Below are positions 33,054 through 42,496 of a DNA stretch of 64,000 nt, one piece after another. The position numbers and the translations under genes were made by a program. Source of the DNA: Alphaproteobacteria bacterium (lineage in GTDB: Bacteria > Pseudomonadota > Alphaproteobacteria > Micropepsales > Micropepsaceae). The notes beneath the pieces are model-generated. The model saw only the letters and a list, made by a program, of their open reading frames with translations, was not told where the DNA came from and made no database searches. Each line of letters begins with the position of its first letter. Positions within the stretch are counted from its first letter, which is position 1. Location: contig JAGOBA010000008.1 in NCBI GenBank assembly GCA_017983635.1, forward strand, positions 1 through 64,000. The letters are read 5' to 3'.

Positions 33054-35267
33054 ATGGGGGCCTTGCGTAACTTGAAACGGGCGGCAGCGCGCTGGCGCTA
33101 CGAGCTGATGATCTTCATGCTCGTGGCGATCGGCGGCGCCGCCGGCCTGCTGGCGGGGCTGCAATACGGCATCAACGATCTGACGTTTCGGATGCTGAGC
33201 CGGCCGGCATCGGGCGAGATCGTCATTGTTCAGATCGACCCCAAGAGTTTGGCTGAGGTCGACACGTGGCCTTGGGCGCGCAGCAAGCATGCGGCGTTGA
33301 TCGATAAACTCGTCGGTGCCGGTGCGGAAATGATCGCTCTTGACATCGACTTCTCCTCGCCCTCGCGACCCGTCGAAGATGCGCGTTTGGTCGAGGCGGT
33401 CGCTGCCGCCAAGGGCCGTGTCGTACTGCCCTCGTTCATTCAACACGCGACGCCGGGCGCCGGGCGCGAGTTGATCGAGACCAATCCGCTTCCGGCTCTG
33501 CGCGATCACGCGTTGATCGGCAATGCGAACATATTCACACCGTCCGGCAAGGCGCGGCAAGCGAGCTTGGGCCTTTATCTTGCGGATGGACGCTATAGGC
33601 CGACATTCGCGGCGTTGATCGGGCAACGCGGCCGCGCGTTCATCAGCGATTTCGACATCGACTTCGGCATCGATGGGTCTTCCATCAAGCGCTTGTCGTA
33701 TGTCGACGTTTTGAACGGAAACTTCGACGCCGCCGCCGTGAAGGGCAAGCGCGTCGTCGTCGGCGCCACCGCGATCGAACTCGGCGACTTCGTGCCTGTT
33801 CCGCTGCGCGGTGTGGCCCCCGGCGTGGAGTTGCAGACCCTGATCGCAGAGAGCCTGCGGCAGAACCGCGCGCTGTTGTCGTTCGGTCAGCCGGGCGCGC
33901 TGCTGTTACTCGTGCTTGCATTGATCGTGGTGCGACCGAGCCGGTCGGCGTGGACGGATCGGCGCTTTGGCATGCGGCTGGCGCTGTGCGTCGCCGGGCT
34001 CGGCGCGTTGCAATTCGTCGCCTATGCCGCGTTCCCGGTCGTGCTGCCGTCGGCTCTGGCTTTTGTCGGCCTCGGTCTCTGCTTTGCCGTGGTGGCCACT
34101 AAGGAGTTCGGTGCGCGCGCGAACAACGTGTTGCGCGAGCGGTCCGCCGGCAACCTGCGCCGGGTGATGATGAACATGATCGTCGAGGAAAGCTCCGACG
34201 GCGTCGTTGTTTCTGACGTTACCGGCCGTATTGAGCTTACGAACGAGCGCGCGGCCACGCTATTGAATGCGACGAAAAGCACCCTGCTCGGCCGGCAGGT
34301 CGGCCGCCACCTGCCGCGATTTGAAGAGACCGCAGCGACGGGCGACGACGCGCTACACCAGACCGAGCTTGCGGTCGAATGCGACGGCGGGACAACGCTT
34401 CTAGATATTAGCGTGCGCCGGCTCACCTTGCCGGCAGTCGCCAACGCTGGGCCGCTAACGCAGATCGATGTCTATACGCTGCGCGACGTGACGATGAAGC
34501 GCCGCGCGGAGAGCGCCGAGCGGCGGGCTCAAGAGGAGCGGTTCTTGGCCGAGCGCGCCAAGTCGAACTTCATTGCGAATATGAGCCACGAGTTGCGCAC
34601 GCCGCTGAACGCGATCATCGGCTTTTCGGAGATGATGGCGAACCAGGTCATGGGACCGCTCGGCAAGCCACAATATGTCGAGTTCGCCGATGTCGTCGCG
34701 AAGAGCGGGCATCATCTCCTGGGCCTCGTCAACAACATTCTCGAGATCTCGCGATTGGAGCACGACGCGGCAACGTTGGAGCTGGAAGAGATCGACTTCG
34801 GGGAATGCGCGAATGGTTGCGCAGCGCTCGCACGCGGATCACGCGACTACAAATCGCAACAGATCGATGTGAGGGTTGCAGAGGGCTTGCTCCTGCAGGC
34901 GGACCGACGCGTGATCAAACATCTGCTGGCCAACTTGGTGTCGAATGCCGTGAAGTTCACGGGGCCGAACGGTCAGATCACGATTGCGGCGCGTGCGAAT
35001 GGCGACGATGTCGAGTTCGATGTCTCGGACGACGGCGTTGGGATCGATCCAACGTTGATGCCGCATTTGACGGACTTGTTCCGGCAGGCGGATCAGAGCT
35101 TTACGCGCAAGCACGAGGGAATGGGCGTCGGGCTCTATCTCGTAAAGCGCTACATCGATCTGATGAAGGGCACTCTCGCCTTCGAGAGCGAGCCAGGCAA
35201 GGGCACGCGCGTACGCGTGACGCTACCCGGCGCCGTGGTGCGGCGGATGGAGGCGGACGCCGCTTAG
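33054..35267 (+). CDS. CHASE2-PAS sensor histidine kinase
   Basis: A 737-residue membrane kinase. One N-terminal helix (about 17-38) precedes a periplasmic CHASE2 domain (about 40-280; IVIVQIDPKSLAEVDTWPWA and ALDIDFSSPS). Three hydrophobic helices follow (about 283-350), then a PAS domain (NMIVEESSDGVVVSDVTGRI), a coiled linker, the HisKA box with His512 (NFIANMSHELRTPLNAI) and a HATPase_c domain (NLVSNAVKFTGPNG; GMGVGLYLVKRYIDLMKG). There is no receiver domain and no response regulator next door. Together with the FecR protein it probably senses an envelope state linked to the divergent TpsB transporter. It ends overlapping the stop of the convergent redoxin gene by 4 bases. Confidence 0.93.
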   Translation: MGALRNLKRAAARWRYELMIFMLVAIGGAAGLLAGLQYGINDLTFRMLSRPASGEIVIVQIDPKSLAEVDTWPWARSKHAALIDKLVGAGAEMIALDIDFSSPSRPVEDARLVEAVAAAKGRVVLPSFIQHATPGAGRELIETNPLPALRDHALIGNANIFTPSGKARQASLGLYLADGRYRPTFAALIGQRGRAFISDFDIDFGIDGSSIKRLSYVDVLNGNFDAAAVKGKRVVVGATAIELGDFVPVPLRGVAPGVELQTLIAESLRQNRALLSFGQPGALLLLVLALIVVRPSRSAWTDRRFGMRLALCVAGLGALQFVAYAAFPVVLPSALAFVGLGLCFAVVATKEFGARANNVLRERSAGNLRRVMMNMIVEESSDGVVVSDVTGRIELTNERAATLLNATKSTLLGRQVGRHLPRFEETAATGDDALHQTELAVECDGGTTLLDISVRRLTLPAVANAGPLTQIDVYTLRDVTMKRRAESAERRAQEERFLAERAKSNFIANMSHELRTPLNAIIGFSEMMANQVMGPLGKPQYVEFADVVAKSGHHLLGLVNNILEISRLEHDAATLELEEIDFGECANGCAALARGSRDYKSQQIDVRVAEGLLLQADRRVIKHLLANLVSNAVKFTGPNGQITIAARANGDDVEFDVSDDGVGIDPTLMPHLTDLFRQADQSFTRKHEGMGVGLYLVKRYIDLMKGTLAFESEPGKGTRVRVTLPGAVVRRMEADAA

Positions 35268-35866
35268 TACTTGACGCTGCAGCCGTAAGGGTCAGTGGCG
35301 GTCTCGGCGACCATGCCGCCGGTCGAGACCGCGTTGAAGGCCTCCCGCACGTAGTTGCGCGCGGTTGCAATCGTCACGGCGTCGGTGTTCGGTTGATCGT
35401 CGATCGCGCCCATGTAGCGGAGCACACCTGCCTTATCGACGACGAACATGTGCGGCGTGGTTTGCGCCTCGTAGAGCTTGCCGACGGCGCCGGTCGGGTC
35501 GAGCAGAACGGCCGTCGGTGCCGCGCCGCGCGAGGCGGTCAGCGTGTTCGCTTCCGCGCCGTTGACGTTGCCCTGCTTGCCCGGCGCGGAGGAGATGATC
35601 GAGAGCCAGATGCCGCCGGCCTTTGTGATCTCCTGCTGGAGCTTCTGCATGTTGCCGGCGCCGTAGTGCTTCCTCACATAGGGGCAGCCGTCATTGGTCC
35701 ATTCAAGAACAACCGTCTTGCCCTTGAAATCGGCGAGCGCGTGGCGCTTGCCGTTCGTGTCCTCTGCGGTGAACACGGGCGCCGCTTGGCCGATCGTGGG
35801 CGAGGCAAACGCCGCCGTCGTGAGCGAGGCCAGCGCGGCGGCGGTGAGGACGAGCATCCGGATCAT
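35264..35866 (-). CDS. Secreted thioredoxin-fold/AhpC-like redoxin
   Basis: A 200-residue exported protein. The signal peptide is MIRMLVLTAAALASLTTAAF, then a redoxin domain with PTIGQAAPVFTAEDTNGKRH, a catalytic cysteine in EWTNDGCPYVRKHYGAGNMQ, TAVLLDPTGAVGKLYEAQTT and PHMFVVDKAGVLRYMGAIDD. Only one Cys occupies the active site (C-P-Y-V instead of CxxC), pointing to a peroxidase-like or one-cysteine mechanism, with a second Cys near the C-terminus (YGCSVKY). It begins within the stop of the dsbD gene (ATGA), so DsbD is its probable source of reducing equivalents in the periplasm. Confidence 0.87.
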   Translation of the reverse strand: MIRMLVLTAAALASLTTAAFASPTIGQAAPVFTAEDTNGKRHALADFKGKTVVLEWTNDGCPYVRKHYGAGNMQKLQQEITKAGGIWLSIISSAPGKQGNVNGAEANTLTASRGAAPTAVLLDPTGAVGKLYEAQTTPHMFVVDKAGVLRYMGAIDDQPNTDAVTIATARNYVREAFNAVSTGGMVAETATDPYGCSVKY

Positions 35867-37974
35867 TTTGGCGTTCCCAGTGTTTCTAGAATGAGCGATT
35901 GGGTCAGGAGCTGCGGCAGGATTATCGGGTCGCTGCCGCCTGGAGGAAAGTAGAGATAGAGCGGAACACCTTCGCGTCCATGCCGCTTCAAAAGCGCGCT
36001 GATTTCCGGATTTTGATTCGTCCAATCGCCGACGACATAGGCCGTGCTCGTCGCCGCGAACGCGTCGCGAACGGTGGCCGACGACAAGGCCACACGCTCG
36101 TTGTAGAGACAGCTGACGCACCAGGCGGCCGTCAGGTTCACGAAAACTGCCTTGCCCTCTGCGCGCAGCGCAGCGAGGCGCGCGGCCGTGTAGGGTTCGG
36201 AAGGAATGGTGCTGCCGCCGGACTCGCCGATAGCGGCGTCGGCTTTGCGAGGCGCGAACGGAAGCACCACCAACGCTGCAGTCGCAGCAAGCGCTAAGAG
36301 GAATGTCACACTGGCCAAGATCGCCGACTTCGACTGTGCTAGGCGCGCTTGAGCTACGCCGAAGGCCCAGGCGGCGAGTGCGAGCGTGATCAGGCCGATC
36401 ATCACGCGGAAGAGGCCCTCGGGTGTTACTTGTTGCGAGAGCACCCAGACGAGCCAGGCTGCGGCGCCATACATCGGGAAGGCCAGGAACTGCTTGAAGC
36501 GCTCCATCCAAGCGCCCGGACTTGGCAACAAGCGGATGAGGGCGGGGCTGAACGAAAAGATCACCCAGGGTAAGGCGAGGCCGAAGCCAAGGGCCAGGAA
36601 GATCGCGATCGTGATCGCGGGCGGCTGCGTGAACGCGAAGCCCATGGCGGCGCCCATGAACGGTGCCGTGCAAGGTGCCGCGACGACGACGGCGAGGACG
36701 CCGGTGAAGAAGGCGCCGATCAGGCCGCCACGGCCGGCGAGCCCCTGCCCTGCGCCTTGGATCGAGCCGCCGACGTTGAAGACGCCGGAGAGGTTTAGAC
36801 CCACGAGGGTCAAGATGTAGGCCAGGATTGCGACCGAGAGCGGCGACTGAAGTTGGAAGCCCCAACCGACGTCCTCACCCAGCGAGCGCAACCACAGTAG
36901 TGCGACAGCGAGCCCGGCGAAGGTCGTCAGAACGCCAAGCAGGTAGGCGACGCCATCTGTCCAGGGGTGATCGCGGTGGCCGGCTTGCACGAGCGCCAGC
37001 GCTTTCATCGAGAGGATGGGGAACACGCAGGGCATGAGGTTCAAGATCAAGCCGCCTAGGATCGCGAATAGGATCGCTTGCAGCAGCGGCAGATCGGCGG
37101 CGGCGACGGTCGTCACGCCGGCGGGGACATCGCCTTGCTTGAGGGAAACTTCGAACGCTTGTGCCGGATTGGCAAGCAAGAGAACGCCGTCGATTTCCGA
37201 GGTTTCCTTGCGCTTCTCAGGGTCACGCAGACGCCAACCAGGCGGAACAGTGATCGCAAAACCGCCGGCACGCTGTTCGGCAACTTGCGGTGCGGAGGCT
37301 TTCAGCAGGCCCTTCGTGTACGGAAAGAACAACGCGCCTGCGCCCGCCTCGGTCCGGTTCAACGTGGGTTGAAAGAATAGCGTGACGGCATCGTCCTTCG
37401 CAGCAAAGCGGGCGTCGAACGCCGCAGTCTTCAAAGGCTCGCGTTCGCGGTACCTCGTAAAGAGGTCTCGCCATTGCTCGTTGGGCGCGGGTGACGCAAC
37501 CACGGGCAAGGCGAGATCGAGCGTCGCTTCTTCGGGGATGCAGATGTCTTTGCAGACGAGCCACTTGGCGTGCGCGGTGACGGACACCGTCGTGCCTACG
37601 GCTAAGCCTGCGGGGACGTTGATCTCAGTCCGCAGCAGGACTTCGTCGCGGAAGCCGTAGTTCGCAAGCTCACCGAAGGCGATCCGCTCCGGCTGTGGCC
37701 ACGCGATGTCTCCGGCCTTAAAGCCTGGCGGAAGCGACCAGTCGATCGTTGTCGGTTCGCCCGATTCACCAGGGTTGCGCCAATAGGTGTGCCACTCCGG
37801 CTGCATGCGCTCGATGAGGCCGATCGAGATCGTCCCGCCCGATGCGGGGATGCCTGTGGCTTCGGCGACGAGGCGCACCTCGACGCGTGGTGTCGTTGCG
37901 ACATCGGCGGCGCCCGCGATGGACGCGCCAGCGAGGATCGCTGCGAGGGCGAAAAGTACTGACAAAAACCGCAT
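35863..37974 (-). CDS. DsbD-family thiol:disulfide interchange protein
   Basis: A 703-residue protein carrying electrons from cytoplasmic thioredoxin to the periplasm. The signal peptide (MRFLSVLFALAAILAGASIA) is followed by an N-terminal DsbD-alpha-like domain with WLVCKDICIPEEATLDLALP. The central transmembrane part has the redox cysteines in LNLMPCVFPILSMKALAL and VVVAAPCTAPFMGAAMGFAF and about eight helices. The C-terminal thioredoxin domain has LTAAWCVSCLYNERVAL (CxxC). A TTG-initiated 5-residue extension is possible; the ATG at 37974 starts the signal peptide. It overlaps the redoxin gene by 4 bases, and the two form an operon. Confidence 0.9.
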   Translation of the reverse strand: MRFLSVLFALAAILAGASIAGAADVATTPRVEVRLVAEATGIPASGGTISIGLIERMQPEWHTYWRNPGESGEPTTIDWSLPPGFKAGDIAWPQPERIAFGELANYGFRDEVLLRTEINVPAGLAVGTTVSVTAHAKWLVCKDICIPEEATLDLALPVVASPAPNEQWRDLFTRYREREPLKTAAFDARFAAKDDAVTLFFQPTLNRTEAGAGALFFPYTKGLLKASAPQVAEQRAGGFAITVPPGWRLRDPEKRKETSEIDGVLLLANPAQAFEVSLKQGDVPAGVTTVAAADLPLLQAILFAILGGLILNLMPCVFPILSMKALALVQAGHRDHPWTDGVAYLLGVLTTFAGLAVALLWLRSLGEDVGWGFQLQSPLSVAILAYILTLVGLNLSGVFNVGGSIQGAGQGLAGRGGLIGAFFTGVLAVVVAAPCTAPFMGAAMGFAFTQPPAITIAIFLALGFGLALPWVIFSFSPALIRLLPSPGAWMERFKQFLAFPMYGAAAWLVWVLSQQVTPEGLFRVMIGLITLALAAWAFGVAQARLAQSKSAILASVTFLLALAATAALVVLPFAPRKADAAIGESGGSTIPSEPYTAARLAALRAEGKAVFVNLTAAWCVSCLYNERVALSSATVRDAFAATSTAYVVGDWTNQNPEISALLKRHGREGVPLYLYFPPGGSDPIILPQLLTQSLILETLGTPK

Positions 37975-38115
37975 GAAGTTCGCCGTCAAACCCCTACCCC
38001 GGCCGGATCGAATCCGCGCTATATAGCCGACGAACCCATCGACGGCGAGCGCCCGAGAGGCTTAATGCGCTGCGGCTCGCGCGACTGTGACCCAACAAAC
38101 CCTAAGGAGAAGCCC

Positions 38116-39144
38116 ATGCGCAACTCGAACCGGCAATGGCGGCTGAAACGGCGGCCTGTCGGCGACATCATGGCGGGCGATCTGGAACTGATGGATTCGC
38201 CCAAACCGGTGCCGGGAAAGGGCGAGATTTTGGTGCGCAATATCTACCTGTCGCTCGATCCGACGAACCGGATTTGGATGAGCGATATGGAGCAGTACAT
38301 GCCGCCGGTGGCGATCGGCGACGTGATGCGAGGCGGGACGCTGGGGGTGGTCGAGCAATCGAATGCTGACGGCTTTGCGGTTGGCGACATCGTCATCCCC
38401 GGCATGGGCGGCTGGCAGGACTACACGATCGGATCGGCGAGCGGTCCGTTCCCTTCGCAGAAGTTGCCGAAGATTCCGGGCGTGCCGCTTTCCACGTTCA
38501 TGAGCGCGCTGGGGTTCACCGGTGCGACGGCCTATTTCGGCTTGCTGGATCTCGGCAAGCCGCAGCCGGGTGAGACCGTCGTCGTGTCGGCGGCGGCCGG
38601 TGCGGTCGGACAGATCGTCGGGCAGATTGCGAAAATCAAAGGTTGCCGCGTCGTCGGTCTCGCCGGGACGGACGAGAAGTGCCGCTATGTGGTGAAGGAT
38701 CTCGGCTTCGATTCTTGCATCAACTACAAGAAAGAGAACGTCGCGCAGGCGCTGAAGCGCGAGTGTCCGAAGGGTATCGACGTCGATTTCGAGAACGCTG
38801 GCGGCGAGATTTTGGATGCGGTTTTGGCGAACATCAATCTGAAGGCGCGCATCGCGCTGTGCGGGTTGATCTCGCAGTACAATGCGACCGGGCCCGTGCC
38901 GGGACCATACAATTTCACGAACATTTTGATGAAGCGGGCGCGGGTCGAGGGTTTCATCATCATCGACTACATGCCGCGCTTCGGCGAGTTCGCGATGCAG
39001 ATGGCTCAGTGGCTGATGGAGGGCAAGGTCAAGGATCGCGTCGATATCCATGACGGGCTTGAGAATGCGGTGACGACGCTGAACGAACTTTTCACAGGCG
39101 GCAATACCGGCAAGCTTTTGGTCCGCGTGAGTGCGGAGCCCTGA
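38116..39144 (+). CDS. NADP-dependent medium-chain oxidoreductase (leukotriene B4 dehydrogenase-like)
   Basis: A 342-residue member of the zinc-free medium-chain dehydrogenase/reductase family, such as YncB/CurA. Motifs: QWRLKRRPVGDIMAGDLEL, LVRNIYLSLDPTNRIWMSD, the nucleotide-binding loop VVVSAAAGAVGQIVGQIAK, VVGLAGTDEKCRYVVKDLG, the D-F-E-N-x-G-G motif and GLISQYNATGPVPGPYNFTN. Such enzymes reduce the C=C bond of enones and related carbonyls with NADPH. AAGGAG lies 8 bases before the ATG. It is followed after one base by a small membrane-protein gene and an overlapping GNAT gene, suggesting a three-gene operon. Confidence 0.92.
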   Translation: MRNSNRQWRLKRRPVGDIMAGDLELMDSPKPVPGKGEILVRNIYLSLDPTNRIWMSDMEQYMPPVAIGDVMRGGTLGVVEQSNADGFAVGDIVIPGMGGWQDYTIGSASGPFPSQKLPKIPGVPLSTFMSALGFTGATAYFGLLDLGKPQPGETVVVSAAAGAVGQIVGQIAKIKGCRVVGLAGTDEKCRYVVKDLGFDSCINYKKENVAQALKRECPKGIDVDFENAGGEILDAVLANINLKARIALCGLISQYNATGPVPGPYNFTNILMKRARVEGFIIIDYMPRFGEFAMQMAQWLMEGKVKDRVDIHDGLENAVTTLNELFTGGNTGKLLVRVSAEP

Positions 39145-39145
39145 T

Positions 39146-39520
39146 ATGAGCTGGCGGGTTTTCTTTATCGTTGCGGCGGCGTTCAATTTCTTGGCGGGAT
39201 TGCCGCTGGCGGTTGCGCCTGCCGAAATGGCCGCGTCTCTGGGCGTGCCGGTGCCGGATGATTTGATGTATCACCGGTTCACCGGGCTCTTGGTCGCTTG
39301 TTTTGGCGGTGTCTACTCATTGCTCGCGACCGATCCGATGCGCTACCGGCCGGTGCTATGGACCGGCGTGATCGGAAAGGCGGGCGTCGTGGTGCTGTTC
39401 ACGGAAGCCTTTCTCGGCGGGCGGCTGCCGTTTCAGGCCTATGCGGTGTCGCTGGGCGATCTTGCGTTCGTGATTGGGTTTCTTGTGTTCCTGCTAACGA
39501 CGGGCAAGAAGACGGCATGA
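39146..39520 (+). CDS. Small integral membrane protein, four helices, unknown function
   Basis: A 124-residue hydrophobic protein with four predicted helices (VFFIVAAAFNFLAGLPLAVA, FTGLLVACFGGVYSLLATD, VLWTGVIGKAGVVVLFTEAF and VSLGDLAFVIGFLVFLLTT). The pattern recalls small DoxX- or DUF4345-like membrane proteins, but I cannot assign a family. The ATG at 39146 begins one base after the preceding stop. Its stop overlaps the start of the following GNAT gene (ATGA). Confidence 0.75.
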   Translation: MSWRVFFIVAAAFNFLAGLPLAVAPAEMAASLGVPVPDDLMYHRFTGLLVACFGGVYSLLATDPMRYRPVLWTGVIGKAGVVVLFTEAFLGGRLPFQAYAVSLGDLAFVIGFLVFLLTTGKKTA

Positions 39521-39933
39521 GCGAGCTTTCCATCAGTGTCGAGACGCCGCCTGCGAAGACCACGCTTGAGGCGCTCAACAAGGGGCTCGACGTCTACAAC
39601 GCGCAGTTCGCGCCGGCGACGTTCGCAGAGTTCGCCGTGCCGCTGAAGACGGCGGCGGGCGAGGTAAAGGGCGGCATCTACGCGATGGCGTGGGCGGGGT
39701 CGCTCTTCATCAAATGGTTCTGGATCGACGAGTCGTTGCGCCGCGCGGGGCACGGGCGAAAGCTGATGGCGGCGGCGGAAGAGGAAGGACGGCGGCGCGG
39801 GTGCAGCACCGTCTGGCTCGACACGTTCGAGTTCCAGGCACGGCCGTTCTACGAGAAGCTGGGCTACAAGGAATTCGGGACGCTCGACTATCCGGCCGGG
39901 TTCAAGCGCTTCTTCATGCAGAAGGCGCTTTGA
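39517..39933 (+). CDS. GNAT family N-acetyltransferase
   Basis: A 138-residue GNAT protein. The acetyl-CoA site lies in LFIKWFWIDESLRRAGHGRK and LMAAAEEEGRRRGCSTVWLD, and the C-terminal strand in FEFQARPFYEKLGYKEFGTL, with the usual Y-x-K-x-G-Y motif. It starts within the stop of the upstream membrane-protein gene and is probably translationally coupled to it. Small aminoglycoside-like or amine substrates are typical, but the target is unknown. Confidence 0.87.
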   Translation: MSELSISVETPPAKTTLEALNKGLDVYNAQFAPATFAEFAVPLKTAAGEVKGGIYAMAWAGSLFIKWFWIDESLRRAGHGRKLMAAAEEEGRRRGCSTVWLDTFEFQARPFYEKLGYKEFGTLDYPAGFKRFFMQKAL

Positions 39934-39971
39934 CGTCCGTTCAATGTGTCCCGGTCGCCGACCCGGAAGCT

Positions 39972-40325
39972 CTAATGCGCCTCGAACTTTGGCTCTTTCG
40001 GGATTGGAAAGTACTCCACGGCCTCGGTGAGCTTGCCGTCGCGGGCAGTCCAGAAAGATATGGCCCAGAGAATGCGTTCGCCCTTATCGATCAATACGCG
40101 GGTGAAGGCCAGTTCGTCGCCGCCGCTCGCTTCAAGCAAGATGCACTTTGCGTCGGCGAGGAGTTCGCGGTTGACCTGGATGTAGCGGTCGGCGCTCAAG
40201 ACCTCTTCCTCGGTTTGCGGCCAATCGGCGCGGAAGCCGTCGGCGAAGAGCGCACGAGCTTCGTCCCATTTGCCGTGATCGACGTGGGACCAGAAGCGCG
40301 CGGCTAGAACCACGGCGGCGGTCAT
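39972..40325 (-). CDS. SnoaL-like/NTF2-fold protein
   Basis: A 117-residue cone-shaped NTF2-like protein (MTAAVVLAARFWSHVDHGKW; FADGFRADWPQTEEEVLSAD; WAISFWTARDGKLTEAVEYF). Such domains serve as small isomerases, hydrolases or binding proteins. The start at 40325 overlaps the stop of the upstream GNAT gene (ATGA), so it is the last gene of a four-gene minus-strand operon beginning with thiolase. A longer open frame to 40472 is a shadow of the GNAT gene. Confidence 0.8.
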   Translation of the reverse strand: MTAAVVLAARFWSHVDHGKWDEARALFADGFRADWPQTEEEVLSADRYIQVNRELLADAKCILLEASGGDELAFTRVLIDKGERILWAISFWTARDGKLTEAVEYFPIPKEPKFEAH

Positions 40326-40834
40326 GTTGGCACTTGGCGGATCATGAACAGGCGCTTCGACATGTCGAGACCGGCGTCGGCTTGCTCTTGCCACGCCTCG
40401 CCATGTTCGGGCCCTGCTTGGTCGCGCGGAAATTCCTCGAAGCCGAGCGTGGCATAATAGGGTCCGTTCCATGGCACGTGCCGAAAGGTAGATAGCGTGA
40501 TCGCCGGGTAGCGTCCGCGAACGTCTTCGCCCAAGCGATCGATCATACCAGCCGCTAGTTTGTGGCCGGCGTGCGCAGGATCCACCGACACCTCTTCGAT
40601 GTAAGCTTGGCCGTCCATCGGCGACCAGATCAGAAAGCCGGCTACCGTGTCCGCCAGTAGCGCGACGTAGAGGAAGCCGTCGCGGGCGCGATCTTCCAGG
40701 ATCGACGCTGGCGTCGGTTCGTGGTCCGCGACATCCGTCATGCCGAATTCGCGGAAGTGGACACTGGAAGCGCGCTCGATCGCGCGCAAGCGTTCCGCGT
40801 GGGCGGGAACGCCACGCTCGATGCGATAGTTCAC
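40322..40834 (-). CDS. GNAT family N-acetyltransferase
   Basis: A 170-residue GNAT protein: MNYRIERGVPAHAERLRAIE, then VAGFLIWSPMDGQAYIEEVS, the CoA-binding segment VDPAHAGHKLAAGMIDRLG, and FRHVPWNGPYYATLGFEEFP, with the classic N-x-x-Y/F-Y-x-x-x-G-F ending. It is coupled with the SnoaL-like gene downstream (4-base overlap) and begins one base after the NTF2-like lipoprotein gene. Substrate unknown. Confidence 0.87.
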   Translation of the reverse strand: MNYRIERGVPAHAERLRAIERASSVHFREFGMTDVADHEPTPASILEDRARDGFLYVALLADTVAGFLIWSPMDGQAYIEEVSVDPAHAGHKLAAGMIDRLGEDVRGRYPAITLSTFRHVPWNGPYYATLGFEEFPRDQAGPEHGEAWQEQADAGLDMSKRLFMIRQVPT

Positions 40835-40835
40835 G

Positions 40836-41312
40836 TCACTTCGGCCGGAAGGCCATACGGTGGATCCACCATTCGCCGTTGGCGGCGCGGACCCAGGTCG
40901 CCTCGAAGCGACCTTGTGCGGTCACCGTCTTGCCGTCCGGGGTACGAACCGTTTGCGTGAACTCGCCGCTCTGTACGACGGCCGGGCCGTTGTAGGAGAT
41001 GAAGGCCGTGCGCATCTCGAAACCTAAGACCTTCACGCCTTGCTGCGCTTCGAGCGCGCTGCGGATCGCGTCGCGGCCGCGGAGAGGCCCGCTCGCGCGC
41101 TCCCAAACGCCGTCCGGCGCGTAGGCTTCCGCGACCGCAGCCGCGTTCTGCGCGCCCATTAGCGCGCTGAACCTTTGCAGGGCGCCCTCGACCTGCCGCT
41201 CGGTCGCCGGGCCATAGGCGACCGGCGCCGTTTGGATCGGCTTGTTCATCAGCAACTGCTCGCAGGCGGTCAGGCTGAGCAGGGCGAGGCTCAAGAAAAC
41301 AAAACGCTTCAT
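40836..41312 (-). CDS. Lipoprotein with NTF2-like (SnoaL/EcaC) domain
   Basis: A 158-residue lipoprotein: signal with lipobox in [17 protein letters not shown], then an NTF2-like domain (RQVEGALQRFSALMGAQNAA; GVWERASGPLRGRDAIRSAL; GRFEATWVRAANGEWWIHRM). It resembles the SgcJ/EcaC group but is anchored in the envelope. Its start overlaps the thiolase stop by one base (TAATG), so its translation probably depends on thiolase translation. Confidence 0.83.
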   Translation of the reverse strand: MKRFVFLSLALLSLTACEQLLMNKPIQTAPVAYGPATERQVEGALQRFSALMGAQNAAAVAEAYAPDGVWERASGPLRGRDAIRSALEAQQGVKVLGFEMRTAFISYNGPAVVQSGEFTQTVRTPDGKTVTAQGRFEATWVRAANGEWWIHRMAFRPK

Positions 41313-42496
41313 TAGTGGACAACCTCAAACAATCCGGCAGCACCCATCCCACCGCCAATGCACATGGTGATGACCACGTTTTTCGCTTTGCGGCGGCGGC
41401 CTTCGATCAGCGCGTGGCCGACGAGGCGTGCGCCGGTCATGCCGAAGGGGTGGCCGATCGAGATCGAGCCGCCGTTGACGTTCAGCTTCTCGTGCGGGAT
41501 GTCGAGCCGATCCATGCTGTAGATGACCTGGCTCGCAAACGCCTCGTTGAGTTCCCAAAGATCGATATCGCTGACCTTCAGACCATGGCGCTGCAAGAGG
41601 CGAGGTACGGCGAAGACGGGGCCGATGCCCATTTCGTCAGGCTCGCAGCCCGCGACGGCGAAGCCCTTGAAGATGCCCAGCGGCTTTAGGTTGCGCTTGG
41701 CGGCTTCCTTGCCTTCCATGAGGACTGCGGCGGAGGCGCCGTCGGAGAGTTGGCTCGCGTTACCGGCGGTAACAAACTTGTCGGCGCCCTTCACCGGCTT
41801 CAACGAGGCGAGGCCTTCGTAGGTCGTGTCCGGGCGGTTGCACTCATCCTTGGTCACGGTATAGGCGACGTTCTTCGTTTCGCCGGTTTCCTTGTTCACG
41901 GTCGTCATGACCGTTTCCATCGGCACGATCTCGTCGGCGAATTTGTTCGCTTGCTGAGCCGCGGCCGTACGCTTCTGGCTTTCGTAGGAGAAGCGGTCTT
42001 GGCGTTCGCGGCTGATATTGTAGCGCGCGGCCACGATGTCAGCGGTGTCGATCATCGGCATCCAAAGCGCCGGATAGGTTTGCATCAACTTTTCTTCGGT
42101 GATGCGATTGACGTTGAGCGTGCCTTGGACGAGCGAAATCGACTCGACGCCGGCACCGATCGCGATCGGAACGCTTTCGTTCAAGATGCGCCCCGCCGCC
42201 ATCGCAATCGATTGCAGGCCGGAGGAGCAGAAGCGATTGACCGTCGTGCCGGATGTGGTGACGGGGCAACCGGCCCAGATCGCTGCGAGTCGGCCGACGT
42301 TTTGACCGGTCGCGCCTTCGGGAAGGCCGCAACCCATGATCACGTCTTCGACTTCGCCCGGATCGATCTTCGCGCGCTCGATCGCGTGCTTCACGGCATG
42401 TCCGGCCATAGCCGCGCCGTGCGTGTTGTTGAAGCCGCCACGATACGATTTCGCCAATCCCGTGCGTGCCGTCGACACGACCACTGCTTCGCGCAT
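41312..42496 (-). CDS. Acetyl-CoA C-acyltransferase (thiolase)
   Basis: A 394-residue thiolase of the degradative/FadA-AtoB superfamily. The acyl-enzyme Cys is in [17 protein letters not shown], the catalytic His in [20 protein letters not shown], and the second Cys in [16 protein letters not shown]. It catalyses reversible cleavage of 3-ketoacyl-CoA with CoA. The length is normal. It heads a minus-strand operon with an NTF2-like lipoprotein, a GNAT protein and a SnoaL-like protein, an unusual mixture. The chain-length preference cannot be told. Confidence 0.94.
   Translation of the reverse strand: MREAVVVSTARTGLAKSYRGGFNNTHGAAMAGHAVKHAIERAKIDPGEVEDVIMGCGLPEGATGQNVGRLAAIWAGCPVTTSGTTVNRFCSSGLQSIAMAAGRILNESVPIAIGAGVESISLVQGTLNVNRITEEKLMQTYPALWMPMIDTADIVAARYNISRERQDRFSYESQKRTAAAQQANKFADEIVPMETVMTTVNKETGETKNVAYTVTKDECNRPDTTYEGLASLKPVKGADKFVTAGNASQLSDGASAAVLMEGKEAAKRNLKPLGIFKGFAVAGCEPDEMGIGPVFAVPRLLQRHGLKVSDIDLWELNEAFASQVIYSMDRLDIPHEKLNVNGGSISIGHPFGMTGARLVGHALIEGRRRKAKNVVITMCIGGGMGAAGLFEVVH

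Noticed and set aside
35867-36865. N-terminal extension of the redoxin frame into the dsbD gene
   Set aside because: It is antisense-free but out of frame with DsbD and has no signal peptide; the ATG at 35866 begins one.
38062-39186. 374-codon antisense frame opposite the medium-chain oxidoreductase
   Set aside because: Shadow frame with biased composition; the plus strand has strong motif evidence.
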